Shown piece after piece: positions 40,794 through 53,730 of a stretch of 64,000 nucleotides of DNA. Position numbers and translations under genes: made by a program. The notes below the pieces were generated by a model. That model saw only the letters and a program-made list of their open reading frames with translations. It was not told the origin of the DNA and did no database searches. The first letter of the stretch is position 1, and each line of letters begins with the position of its first letter. Source of the stretch: Glandiceps talaboti (taxonomy: Eukaryota > Hemichordata > Enteropneusta > Spengelidae); NCBI RefSeq assembly GCF_964340395.1, contig NC_135563.1, forward strand, positions 16,672,151 through 16,736,150, read 5' to 3'.

Positions 40794-43771
40794 CTGGCTA
40801 ACAGACAGAGAGTGTGAGTGTGTGTATTGGCGAGGCTCATACATAATTGTTTGTTTTAAACTGACGGCGCATCTTAGCACAAATAGCAGTCGATGTTCGT
40901 AAATCGTGGTACCACTTGAATCATTTGAACCTTGGATATCTTCCATCAAATAACCAAAGATATATTCACTAAAGATTTATGAATTATTTATAATAAGACA
41001 TTGTATCTGTTAATTAGTGGTCAACATTATCTATAGGTAGTGTATTGGCAGGTTTATATCTTGGGTGAAAGCTTTATTTTTAATCTGTCACCATGTTAAA
41101 ACTGTACTGTGTAACTGGAGTATCATTTGTCGATCAGACAACCACAACATGTTCACTGAAAATTGTTAAAATACCAATAATTAGACATTGTATTTGTTAA
41201 GCAGTGGTTCATGTTATTGGTTCATGTTATCCGTAAACAGTACAGAATCCGGTTGTAATCGTGATGGTCATTGAAGACGCTGATTTTTGGGTGCGGACCC
41301 AAAATTCGATTTGATTTCATATATCGTATATACAGCTACAAAAATACGTTTATATAAAGGTGATGAAATACTGTTCACTGTGTATGATATTATGAGTAAT
41401 TAAAGTTATTGTACCTAACAGAATAAATTTAAAAAAAAATGTTCTATTTGCAACTAGTTACTAGTAAAGCTTTAACAGCTGCTGCTCATAACATAAGGAT
41501 AAATAACACCATATGCTTTAAATTGAGGTAACCACATACAATAGTATTAGTCGACATATCAAGGCAAAGAGTAAAAAGACGTGAGCATATGCGTAGATTT
41601 AACTACGAACAGTCTAGTCACAACGTATTACATAGAAATGGTTTATTTTGGTACTTCGCGTTTAGAACTAAAATAGCCACTCATATATTTCGGATACTCG
41701 ACATTATCTGTTCATAGCAAACTCTTTATAAAACTATTCATTTCGAAGTGTACTTTAGTGATTTTTCATTTAATTGCTCTGAATGCGTAAATAATGATCA
41801 ATATGCGCATACAGCTTGGCATAAGTTTCCATAGAAACTCGTGGTAAATTGAGGGAAAACTCCCTATAAGATAAAGTGTCAGTTGTTCATAGCGCTGAAT
41901 AGTCTGCCTCATTTAAACAACACAATCACTGTGGATACATTTACTTTCGATATGATGTTATAAACTAAGTTAATAGACTACCTGCTATATGTGTATCCGC
42001 AGTTTACATCCGTTTCTGGCTTTGAGTTTACTGAAAGCATTCGCCCATTGTGTTTATTCGTGTTGGCAGAATGCTTGAAATGACGAATGGGGTAACCATG
42101 GAAACAGACTCCGTTTCCTCAGACAGTACGTACAATGTATATGGCGTATTTAAAATCTGTTTTGGCACATGTAACACAGTTTATAAGCCCCCTTCTTCTT
42201 ATAACAATTTCGTGACTATGAATTCACAACCTTCGCCAGTTTGTCAAACATTATGAATGTTTTTATTAGTACTATAGTCATATAGTCAGCATAATGATTA
42301 CAAGTGCGTTTGAGGGATGAAGGGCCGAAGGAGCAACACTTTACACATGTAACAGCCCCATTTCCTGATATTCTGCATATATTAAATACTTTTCAACATA
42401 ATACTGCAATAGGAGAAAAAGACTGAAAAGAAACAAGATCGTTTGTCGAACTAAATTGTCCGTTTAGGTACGTAAGGTAATAAGACTTCATATTTGAAAA
42501 TTTACAAGACTGCTATAACGTTTAGTTAATTGTGTTATGGGTATGTTTTTTCTTCAAATGTATATTTTGTGATTTGATATAGATATAGAAAATCTAATTG
42601 ATAACAATCAATATTTGATGATAGTTCTGTTTTCACGTTTTATATTGCCCTTATTACACGGCGTTTGTGGTGTTATTACTAGGATCATCGTGAGAACAAA
42701 CGATGTAATAGATGATAAAACACAGCCGTATAGAAAGAGTGTTTCATTATCTCATGTTACAAGGGAAAGAGACATGGACAGGAAGGAAAGTGATTGCACT
42801 AATTATTAACTGACAACCCTGGAGAGTTGTTTTGTGTAAATGGGGCGGAGCATTTTTTTCTTAAGTTCAATGCGAGAGCGACCTTTTCACCGCATTAATG
42901 AGTGAGAGGTGGCAAATCTTTGCTCGACTATTTTAAGTGACAAGCTTCTTTCCTTAGATTATGTGTCAGCTGGGTTAATCAATGACGTTTCCTGACGTTC
43001 TAGTCCGTTTTCGTGTCATAGGAAGTTTGGTGGCTTGACTGCAAGTGGACTATTTATTTATTAGGACTCGTAATGGATGATTTGATTACTTAGTAATACA
43101 CTGTATACTATTCATACATGGCGTCTGCCCACCGATATTACAAGGGAGCGATCTTTACGATCGTGTCTCTTCATTCAGCCAAGTAATTGAGCAGAAGACA
43201 GCATTTGAGCGAAATGTTAGTGAATCGGCGTTTATAATCAACTTTGTGGAACGCTACATTGCCTGTTTGAATATTGCTGTCGATAGCTGTTCTGCGGAGT
43301 CTAATCTTGCTAGAGGCAATTGTACACGATTTGTTATTAATCTATTAGGAATATGCCCTTGCACTGCCTCTCAATCATCTGGCACAAAAGAGACTGTGAG
43401 AGATCAAAACCTTGCTACCCATTGTGTAATAACATTTACTGATTAGTGTGCATCAGTATTTGTTGAAAGGATTAATTATCAATATGACATGCTCGTTGTG
43501 CGAAATATACATCAAAGTTTGGGACTACAGATTATGCTTATATTTTATCACACCTTGATTATTATGTTCCGTGATTTGATCCATTATTTCTTTACTTTTA
43601 AAAGATTAATCGGACTAGATAATTTATATTATTACCTTATAGTTAATACGTTAATCACCTCTTAGCGTACAGTCTAGAATAACTTTAGAGGTCGTTTATT
43701 GTCAATCATTTTTGTTTTAACCACTTTGTGCAAGTGTTTTTGTCCTTTTCTTTGACCTGTTGTAGGTAAGG

Positions 43772-43839
43772 ATGTATGTATGTATGTATGTATGTATGTA
43801 TGTATGTATGTATGTATGTATGTATGTATGTATGTATGT
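43772..43839. repeat. (ATGT)n microsatellite
   Basis: Sixty-eight bases of uninterrupted ATGT in the receptor intron. Confidence 0.98.
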
Positions 43840-44021
43840 GGATGAGAGGGTGGGCGTGTTGATAGATGCGTATACGTGTATAGGTAGGTAGGTTTGAACT
43901 ACTTAACCCTTTGTTTTTCATCTATTCTCCCTGTTTCGTCGATCTTTTCTGCTATAATTATCTTGATGCTCTCTTAAGTTAAAACTAAAAGAAGTTTCTA
44001 TTGGATGAAATAAATGAATAA

Positions 44022-44044
44022 CTATATATATATATAACTATATA

Positions 44045-44109
<65 letters not shown>
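44022..44109. repeat. (AT)n microsatellite
   Basis: Nearly pure AT dinucleotide with two CTATATA-type interruptions at its left edge. Confidence 0.98.
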
Positions 44110-44114
<5 letters not shown>

Positions 44115-45915
44115 TGAAAACAAATCTCAGAATAATTAAACAATATCTGTTTATGTTGCAATAATATATGTTTTATTCTACGTCAAGATTAGACCTGGAT
44201 TGGTACCGCTGACCTTTATCATGGTTACTGACGGTCAAAAACTATAAACCTGAAGTATACACCCATGATAACATTGTAATTTACGCAAATAGGTGCATTT
44301 CATCCACAAATCGGTGCATTACGTAATGATCTTAAGACACATTACCAAGTACCCAAATAGTTGATCATTGTCTGGAGAGTACTGTCAAACTCACAAGAAA
44401 CCAACACAAACATTGTATCTACCTTCTTAAAACTCTTTCATCAGGTGTGAGTTACCATAGATTTAAACGAGGGAATTGCTTGACTTGCGTAAGATTAGAA
44501 CTGCTTTGCAATTCTTTTCATGGACATGCTTTATACATATGCAATGCCTCTATACTTATTGTCTGTACGAATAATCTTTGTTTTGTTAAGTCGCTATATC
44601 TGTGATTCCCCTGAGGGAGTTTCCTGTTGAAAGACCCACTTCACTACAGTAAAGGGATATTTATAAACTGAGCAATCTTTTCATACGTCGAGTGTTGCTT
44701 ACAAATTACGCAGTTTTGTTGAAGTGAGCGTGCTTGTCCTCGTTGCTTAAAAAAAACGTTGCTGTGAGATTGTTTTCGTCTAGAAGATGTAGTTGTAAAT
44801 AAGCGAAGCGTCTATTGCCGTTCCCAAAGGGAGCATTAAGCAACGTTGAGATTTCTTTCAGAAAAGGAAGTCAATTGAATTCAAAAGATTCTCCGGAGAC
44901 TGAAGGCGGATTCGACATCTTTCAAAGGCGCGACTAAAATATAGTAGAATGGTGTCAATGCTGTTTATATATCATACACAGAGAAGCATGGTGGGGCACA
45001 AAACGACCTTCGCATAGCATCGCTGTTGTACTGTCAAAGTTAAGGCACTTTGAAAACTGATAGTGAACGTTTTTACAACCATATTGCGGATACATGATAA
45101 AAGCGTAATGTCATTGCAATCAATGGCCATAAAGCTTGATCGACCAGACATACGAAGACCTTAAGTGCCTGCTATAAAAATAACCTTTCCCTAGACCATT
45201 ATATAACCATTGTCTCTATGCTAAGACACTGTGTAACAGCAATAGATCGATTTGCCATGTCGACAATTTAGTTACTAATACTGTTCCGTTGTAGACATAT
45301 ATCACTTTCTTATAAATTAGACTCATTACATATCAATTACGTAATTAGTTGTTTTTTATTGCCGAAATAATTTTGTTTCCATATAAAACTGTACGCACCA
45401 TTAGAGAAACTCGTCGAAGATGAAATAAGACTACGTCATGCCGATGTTGCTGTATTCAGTTTCTATGATGAGTTTCCTGTTGAATTTATATACGAGAGGG
45501 GAATTATTCTTGTATAAAAGGTTTTGTGTTATGTTGGATAGACTTAGATCGACCTTGATTTTAAGTAAGTTGCAGGTTTCGAAGTGAAAATCGAATTCAC
45601 AAAAGGCAGGCGGTAGACACAACAAAGTCTTGTCACGTGATTAGGTATAATCCTCAGATAGGAACTCAATAGGAAATGAAAGTGATATGGAATAGAACCT
45701 CGACGCACACGTAAAGTTGGCTTTAGAATATTAAGCATACAGATGCAAAAAAAGTCTGTATTTTCTATTAAGTTGTGTTTCCAGCAGCTGGTAAAACGAG
45801 GTAAGATGATAATCTTGATATGGAAAAAAATAATGTGCAATGCGTCTTTTCATTTCCTGATAAATCGGAATCTTAGGGGACGTAATACATTTTTTTATTC
45901 CAGTTACGTTTGTTG

Positions 45916-45994
<79 letters not shown>

Positions 45995-46385
45995 GCAAAC
46001 CAGATAGATATGTCCGTCGGTAGGTAGGTAGATTGGTAGGTAGCAGGGGTAGGTAGGTAGGTAGGTAGGTAGGTAGGAAATTTCGGTAAGTAGGTAGAAG
46101 GTAGGGTAATGTAGGTAGGTAGGAAGGTCAGGTAAAGTTAGGTAGGTAGGCAGGCGGGTAGGTGGGTAGGTAGGTTTGTAATTAAGTAGGTGGGTCGGCT
46201 GATTAGGTAGGTAGGTATCTAGGTAGGTAGATGGGATAGGTAGGTAGGGTTGATAGGTAGGTTAAGGTTTGGGATGGTGGGTAAGTACGTAGATGGGTTA
46301 GGTAGGTAGATAGGTAGGTAGGTAAGTAGTTAGGTAGGTTGCGGTTGATAGGCAGGCAGGCAGGTACGTTTTAGGTATGTATGTA
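45916..46385. repeat. (GATA)n followed by degenerate (TAGG)n
   Basis: About 78 bp of pure GATA are followed by about 370 bp of degenerate GGTA/TAGG with many single-base changes. The second part is C-poor on the plus strand and rich in GG pairs. Confidence 0.95.
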
Positions 46386-48738
46386 GTTTTTGCGGAAGTG
46401 ATCATAATTTAAATAACAAAAGAGTTTATTTTTTGCACATGATTACCCTGTGGATAACGTTCTCGAAATAATAAGAATCGGATGAAATGTTCTTTGGTTG
46501 CAAAAAAAAAAGACGACGCTAAGACGTAATCTCAAGAGTTCAAATAAAAGTGTTGGCTTTTTAAAACTCTTGTAAAGGTATACATATGGCCTAAATCAGT
46601 GTGTAGGCTATGGCCACGTATTTCTTGGGTAATTTAGTTTACATATATTTACCTTTTTATCTATTTTGTGTCACAAATATTTTATGAAATGTTTTACAAG
46701 TTTACATACGTACTTTATAAGCAGATATACTAGCATACTGCAAAACCATAACTCCAAGCATCAACTTATAATTCCATCAAACGTTGACTGTGATATGTTA
46801 TGACAAACCTATCAAAAAAAATGATTGTGGTAGTTTTATAGAAACTGTTCGGTGATTCATCGAAGTTTTGTGGTTTGTCGTCTGTCAAACTTTTGTAATC
46901 GTTGTACACGATAAAAAGCAAACATTAATTCTCTTCTTAAGTGATCTTTCCTTAGTACTAATGTTTACAATTTTCAAATTTATAAAGTGGCCGGGAAGTC
47001 GCATTTTACTGTCAAAATCATCTAGATACCATATCTCTAAAAATCATGTTACATTATATCCATATCAATGTATATCACTTCTAATTATGTCACTCTTTCC
47101 GTCACTTGTTCACAACCATGCATTTTTGAAGGAGTAACATTTACGATAATGAAAGGAAACTCCATTTATAACACATGGTAAATGGAAATTGACGTTTGAA
47201 CACACTAGATTACCGAGATTATAAGAGAAATCAAATCCATACCTGCCGTATCCTAGTAACGTTAAGTTCCCCACGTCTCCATGCTGTCAGTTTTAATAGT
47301 ATGACGTGTCACTATATATTTTATCAATCCGAAATATTGGTAATGTCAGCATAGTAAATGTATACCCCTCAGTTAAGTAAATAACTGTATGTTTCAATGT
47401 AATTATGTATTTTTTTATCGAGAACTTTTCACTGAGTTGTTGCTGAACAGTAGTAATCACATCGAAGTATCCGAATATCAACACAGTTAAAATACAGTTA
47501 ACTTCGATTTCTAAAACGTCATTTGAATGAAGATGACTGTCATGCAATGATATTTCTACACTGACAAAACCTTCAGAAAAATACCAAATGCCTTTGTAAT
47601 GACAGTGTTATCTCTGCAATCTATAAAATTACAAAGGAATGAATGATATGTTTTATATTTTCGAGGCCGTATGATTAAGTGTACTTCAGGGACACAAGGG
47701 CTCAGGGTGGTCAATGTGATACAAGTTTCTATGATCAAGTAAACCTACAACAGAGTTCAATCGATATTCATGAAGAATGGGTTATTAAAGAAGCAAATAT
47801 TCTTCATAATCAGCGTACTTTCGAGGCTTGATATCAATTTCAAACATAGATAAAGAGAAATATGAAATGACATCACAGCATGTAATGTAAGATTGTATAG
47901 TCTTAGATAAACTACTTCGAAGTATTTTTAACCCACTTACTATTACATGCAAACGTTTGTACCATCAACGAATTAACGTGGCATATTTTCAAAGATGCAG
48001 TACATCACATCTTTATATTATCACATTTGATTTGTTGATTGCATTGTGCTGCCATTGCAGTGTGATGTGCTAAATGTCGAAGATATGCTCGTAACATATA
48101 TTTCATTATGAAAATACGATGTCGGTCAAAATGTGATGATTACAAACTTGTGGTCAATTAACTGAGAATTAAAAGGTTATTGCTTGTTACATTATTAGGA
48201 ATTTTTGATAAACTATATAGTGATTAACAGACACTACGCTAGCGAACACGACAAGTGAACACGGTGACGTATCATTGAATGGGTCGCTTTTCATTGAGTA
48301 GAAGTGATTTGAATGTCAGTATTCACACAAAATATGCAAAAATCAGAATTATCACGCAGCGTGTGTTGAACTCTAAATTGAGCTAAAACCACACAAGTAA
48401 ATATTCCGAGGTCTCACGCGAATGTTCCTCTAAATTGAGTTTATCTACTTATGGCAATATGCACGAGGCATAAAATATCAGAGTCGGCCATGAGTAAGCA
48501 GTGCCTAAATAGAGAAAATAAGAGTATGACCTATCACCCTGGCATATTGCAAAAGCTATCGATTTCAAAAACGCAATTTTTCATATGTTCCTCAAGTATG
48601 CTGACAACTTAATCAACTCTGTATAGGGAAATTGGTCATTGGAATGACCTGAACTTCGTGTAATTGGAATGAATGATGAAATATGTGATACATGCAGTTC
48701 TGTTTGTATAGTAATGGACGAAAGTAACCCTACATAAT

Positions 48739-48763
48739 GTGTGTATGTATGTATGTATGTATG

Positions 48764-48797
<34 letters not shown>

Positions 48798-48809
48798 TGT
48801 ATGTATGTA

Positions 48810-48846
<37 letters not shown>

Positions 48847-48887
48847 ATGTATGTATGTATGTATGTATGTATGTATGTATGTCTGTA

Positions 48888-48934
<47 letters not shown>

Positions 48935-49024
48935 ATGTGTCTATGTATTTATGTATGTATGTATGTATGTATGTATGTATGTATGTATGTATGTATGTAT
49001 GTATGTATGTATGTATGTGTGTAT
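48739..49024. repeat. (ATGT)n / (GT)n / (CTGT)n array
   Basis: ATGT, then GT, ATGT, a 40-bp CTGT block (about 48890-48930) and ATGT again. Peptides with MYVC and CLSV are repeat translations. Confidence 0.97.
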
Positions 49025-49567
49025 ACAGTGTATGTGTATGCCAATGACGTAAGGTGATAGTTGGTTTTGAATGAAAGTCGACATTCTAAGTACTTAAAAT
49101 GAAGTATCGTGACTTGATAAAGACTGCAATTTATTGACTTTTAGTCTGCTATGCTCCAATGCATTAACTAATAGAGGATGTGCTGACAGTATTTATGAGT
49201 TATGACTGGGTATATACTCAACATACGTCACATGTAGCTGACACTATGTTTTGATTTACGTACATGTATTAAGTGCACACTTTTTCCTTGACCAATTACC
49301 ATGAACTTTTGCGTATTATCTCAACTATACATCAAATAAACATCTGAAATTGCACCATCTAATCGATATTGTATATAAAATGTTATTTGCCGAGGTAATC
49401 CTGAATGAATTATGTGTACATTTCGTCTGAATTATTCCTCAGTAACGGCTGTAAAGTATGACAGACATCAACAGTCCAGTTGATAATGCGATGAAATATT
49501 AGAAAACGATTAACATATTATATTACGTTTAATATGCCTTTGTATGAAAAGTACAGAATGGCAGTCT

Positions 49568-49606
49568 CTTTGTTTGTTTGTTTGTTTGTCTGTCTGTTTG
49601 TTTGTT
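49568..49606. repeat. (TTTG)n microsatellite
   Basis: About 39 bp of TTTG with two TCTG interruptions. Confidence 0.93.
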
Positions 49607-50300
49607 ATTCTTGTTATTTTTTACAGTACTAACGAAGTTTCGTTGTCCCCTGTAAAATGTAATCTTCCAGTCAAAAAGCGTTGACGTACTCGTGATTGTG
49701 ATATCCAACTGACGCGGTTACCATGGTATCATACATGTGCATTCGGTGTAAAAAGAAATACAGCATTTGCAACTCTGGTGTGTGTGTTTAACACCAGCGC
49801 ATTGTTTTTATAGCGACTTCTCGTTACTACTCAATACCTACTGCAAATGGTGTAATCACAGGAGCAGTAAAATCAATATACTGTGTACACATCTAAATCC
49901 CGGTCACCACGAAGTGTTGTTATTACAAGAATGATAAACTTCGTACTATTGAAAAATGGATTTAACGGATTTTGAATGACACTAGTCTAATGAAACTATA
50001 ACATTAATTTTGACGGTTATAATGTTTGTTACGATCGCGTATATCACAAAAGCTTCGAAATGTGCTAATAACTCGTTGGTGTGTCATCAATTCTAAACGA
50101 GCCATGGGTAGCGCCGTCGTTGGAAATCAATACACCGAGACTTGTAATACTATAATTATACCAAGTAAATTGTAATGTCGGATCGGTTAATATAGATTTT
50201 GAACTTGCGTTGGAAATCTCATTTTGTTTGGAATTTCAATTTCACATGGCTATTAGAAACCAAAAATTAGAAACATATACGGATACCGGGATGGCTTTTG

Positions 50301-50411
50301 TTGATGGATGGCTGGATGGATAGGTGGAGGATGGCTGGATGGCTGGCTGGATGGATAGGTGGAGGATGGCTGGATGACTGGTTGGATGGCTGGCGGATGG
50401 ATGGATGTATA
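50301..50411. repeat. GGATGGCT-type minisatellite
   Basis: Degenerate GATGGCTG/GATGGATA units, with a longer word TGGATAGGTGGAGGATGGC seen twice (50317, 50351). Confidence 0.92.
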
Positions 50412-50477
50412 GATGGATGTGTGTGTGTGTGTATGCATGCATGCATGCATGCATGCATACACACACACACATCCATC
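50412..50477. repeat. 66-nt near-perfect palindrome made of three simple repeats
   Basis: The order is GATGGAT, (GT)7, a 26-nt ATGC tract, (AC)6 and ATCCATC. The second half is the reverse complement of the first apart from one dinucleotide in the GT/AC arm. It could extrude as a cruciform. It sits between a GGATGGCT-type tract and a long (ATGT)n tract. Confidence 0.93.
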
Positions 50478-50479
50478 AT

Positions 50480-50550
50480 GTATGTATGTATGTATGTATG
50501 TATGTATGTATGTATGTATGTATGTATGTATGTATGTATGTATGTATGTA

Positions 50551-50583
<33 letters not shown>

Positions 50584-50608
50584 ATGTATGTATGTATGTA
50601 TGTATGTA
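50480..50608. repeat. (ATGT)n microsatellite with GT core
   Basis: ATGT on both sides of a short (GT)n run at about 50552-50568. Confidence 0.97.
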
Positions 50609-52602
50609 CCCATAAGTCGTACGTGTTTTAGTCCTTTCCCCATGTTTGATTATAATTGTTAGTAATGTTTAAATATCATCGCTAAGCTCAACCGTCTTCA
50701 TATGAAACACATTGCGTCCTCTTTAATGTCAAAAGCATAAAAGAAAACGATTTGGTAACTGTTTGATTTATAGTACTATATTGAAATCCAACGATTTGGG
50801 GCTTTTAATGTCTTCTTTACGGATTAATAGTTTCTATATTCATCGTATACTATTTTGATGGATATACTTAATCATTCCATCCGTCAGATTCCATCTTTAT
50901 CGTTTAAGAAGGAAACTATTTGTTAGACCGGAAGTCACGTACGGTAGGATTACAAAGATATAAAACTTATCATCCCAGTATCGTACGCAAGATATGCATC
51001 CGTCCAGTGATATTTTTGAAGTATACCATTACGACAGTTAATTTGCTTCAGGACTAAGATTACAATACAAATTGAAACCCGTGGAGAGAGTGCAAATAAG
51101 CTCCGAATATGACAAGGTCACTATGAGGTCAGCTGTATAAGGAAAGGGCTGCATGGAACGGGTGTATAAAAACATTCCAGACTTTTATTTCACGAATGCG
51201 GGTACATGACAGTTTTATGTGATCTGTATATACTATCAATACACCCGTTCTACAGTTTGATTTGATTCAATTCACGACGTGTCACTCATAATTACCGAAT
51301 GGTTAGTGTCTTTGATTTCATGGTATTTCTCCTAATTAAACGTTTCAATGGCATGCATTGGATACAGTAAATCAATTGGTGAAAGAGATTAATGCATGTT
51401 CATGATTTTAAAGGGTGCGTTACACCAGACATTGGGAAATCAGAGAGCAACTTGACGAATGATAGAGTAGATTTCTGTCTCGTTGGATATAGGTCGATTT
51501 GAAATGATTGTGAAATACTTGAGTGATACTTTTTCATGTCTAGAACACTGCTGCGAAATTACAGTACTAAGGGGTCATTTTCGTATATCATGCATTATTT
51601 GCTGAAAATATTAGATGAATAATTATAATTAATGGTACTAGTAATGAGATTACATAGCAAAATCGATGAAGCAATTTTTTTTACTTCATTGTAAAATCTA
51701 ATATAAGTCGTTGATTGAGGTGGGGATAGTAATGCATTTGGAGGACTGGGGACACAATTAAATACTCTCTTATCAGTCGATGTGCATGTTCTGTCTAATC
51801 GCCCCCAAGTGTTTATAAATGGCACCGAATCCATACAGCGCTCGTCTACTTAAAACGATTGCTTCCGGAAAAAAATTGTAATAAATAATATCTTCATATA
51901 CATAGTTGTATGTTTAAATTTGATCATCTTGACCGGAAGATGAGACTTTTTATCATGTCTTGAGACGATTTACTACAACGGTCATCGGACTTAAATACAG
52001 TGTTTCTGGACCAGCAATATCACTCACGAGCTGTTAAATATAAACTCAATTAAATGTTTGATTCTAAACGTTCATCACCCTTTTTATTCAGGGACTAAAA
52101 CGTTTTGATCGCTCACTTTGTAGAAATGTGAATTGACATCCAGACGATATTTATGGTTCGACTCAACTCGACTCGACGTGAAGATATAAAGGAAAAATAA
52201 CTCCGGGTCTAATCATATTTTTGAGATCATTTACTCTCTTATTATTTACGGGGTAGGAATCTATAGCGAAGATAATTATAGCGTGGTTGCACTTGGAAAC
52301 AAAACTCTGAATTTAGATTGAAAAACACAAAATAGACTTTGATCACGATGGAATGTTCACTTAATATAGCTGGATTGAATTTCCTCGCGCATGTTCATTA
52401 GGCCCAATAGCGACAATTTCATGATTATTTCCACTGGGACGTAGCATTTGAAGCCGGAAGCTTGACTAGGAGCGATTTCAACAAATGGTCTATGATTTGT
52501 GGGAGTCCGATATTGTGGGATATTAAAACGAGACGTGAACGTACAATGAAATGAGTAATAGAAGAAAGACAGACACAGTAATAGGAAATTCAGTATACTC
52601 AC

Positions 52603-53647
52603 TTATTGGCAAAAGTAGAAAGAAAGGCAGCCAACAGCCGATAAACACACCGACGACTATCCCAAGAGTCTTGGCTGCTTTTTTCTCCTTGTTGAATCTT
52701 TGCAATTTTGATGCCAGTCCAGTTGAGAGGGACCTGCTTTTACCTTTCATGATGGGGGAGTTTGATTCTGCACTCTGCCGGGGCCTCCGATTGCCATCCG
52801 TTCTCTGTTGAGAAGTGTGAACTCGAAGTGTTACATCGTTTTTACCTTTCCCTGTCTTCTCTCCTGCCATTAAAAATCGGGTTTGTATGATGGCTTCCCG
52901 ATATATTCGATAATATAGAACCAAAATAATAATTAGTGGGATATAAAAAGAGCCGGCAACGGAAAAAAGTACGTAATCTAACGAATCGGTTAGCGGACAG
53001 ATATGGGGGTCCTTTGTTGGTTCTCGCCATCCAAATAACGGACCTGCTGATATCGCCACTGAAAATAGCCATACAATTCCAATAATTATGGATGCCCGCC
53101 TTTTGGTCATTATAAGATTGTGTTGTAGTGGTCTTGTTACACCTATATAACGGTCAATACTTATCACACATAAACTGTTGATGGACGCTGTGCAACATAA
53201 AACATCAACAGCTGCCCATATATCACAAAATGTTGGTCCAAATGGCCAATACGGTATAATCTCATAAGTTGCTGAGAATGGTAAAACCGTTGTTCCTAAT
53301 AGTAAATCGGCCACTGCAAGATTTACAATAAAGTAGTGTGTGACTGTCCTCAGTGATCTCTCTAATGCAACAGCCAATAGTACGAGAATGTTGCCAAAGA
53401 TGACAAGTAGAACGGTGATACTCAGTGCAACGGTGGATAATATAATAAATAGTGTTGATGGCATAGCAGGTGGTTCCTCCGTGTAGTCGGTCACATTCGT
53501 TAAATTGACCGCATCTCTGGTTGTCAGTGGTGGATTGAGAGTAACGTATGTTGTCCATGAAGTCATCATGTTCTCGGAACCGACGGGCATACCGTTGGCG
53601 TAAGGCATTGCCTTGTTGATACTCAAATTCATAGTAGTCGATTCCAT
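52603..53647 (-). CDS. Alpha-1-adrenergic-type GPCR, coding exon 1 (N-terminus to end of TM6)
   Basis: This exon encodes residues 1-348 and the first base of codon 349 of a class A amine receptor. The start is the first ATG (53647) after an in-frame TAG, with A at -3 and G at +4; there is no signal peptide. The N-terminus has sequons at N8, N48 and N51. Visible landmarks are N86 (1.50), D114 (2.50), C141 paired with C217 in loop 2, the amine-binding D148 (3.32), D-R-Y at 165-167, S229 (5.42) and S233 (5.46) for catechol contact, P237 (5.50), and C-W-L-P-F-F at 338-343 (6.47-6.52). Loop 3 has VTLRVH and the block EKKAAKTLGIVVG, both typical of vertebrate alpha-1 receptors. By family knowledge it should couple to Gq and bind noradrenaline. 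The exon ends at a GTGAGT donor (52602). The main alternative is the related octopamine alpha (OAMB-like) class, which shares most of these residues; a tree would decide. Confidence 0.96.
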
Positions 53648-53730
53648 GATTGTTAACGTGTCCAATGGTTGGTTCTAATTTTTGCAACGATCTATCGAGT
53701 CCGTGAATCCAACTTCGGTCTTGTGGGTAA
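53648..53730 (-). other. Proximal 5' UTR of the receptor, possible upstream splice acceptor
   Basis: An acceptor-like sequence, TTCTTGTTCTATCACTAG, ends at 53731 on the minus strand, 83 nt before the ATG. This suggests that the coding exon starts at 53730 and that further 5' UTR exons lie to the right. No TATA box or other promoter element was recognised close to the ATG. Transcript data would be needed to fix the true 5' end. Confidence 0.35.

Larger units (their letters stand above)
19339..52602 (-). other. 33,264-bp intron of the receptor gene
   Basis: The intron has GT at 52602-52601 and AG at 19340-19339. It interrupts codon 349 immediately after TM6, the position of the single large intron in vertebrate ADRA1 genes (established knowledge). 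It contains a SINE, a Penelope-like fragment, a duplicated 95-bp repeat, at least eight large microsatellites and a long palindrome. I found no convincing alternative coding exon for the receptor within it. Confidence 0.93.

Noticed and set aside
53648-53665. Upstream TTG as the receptor start
   Set aside because: Animal genes rarely start at TTG, and the ATG at 53647 has a good initiation context.
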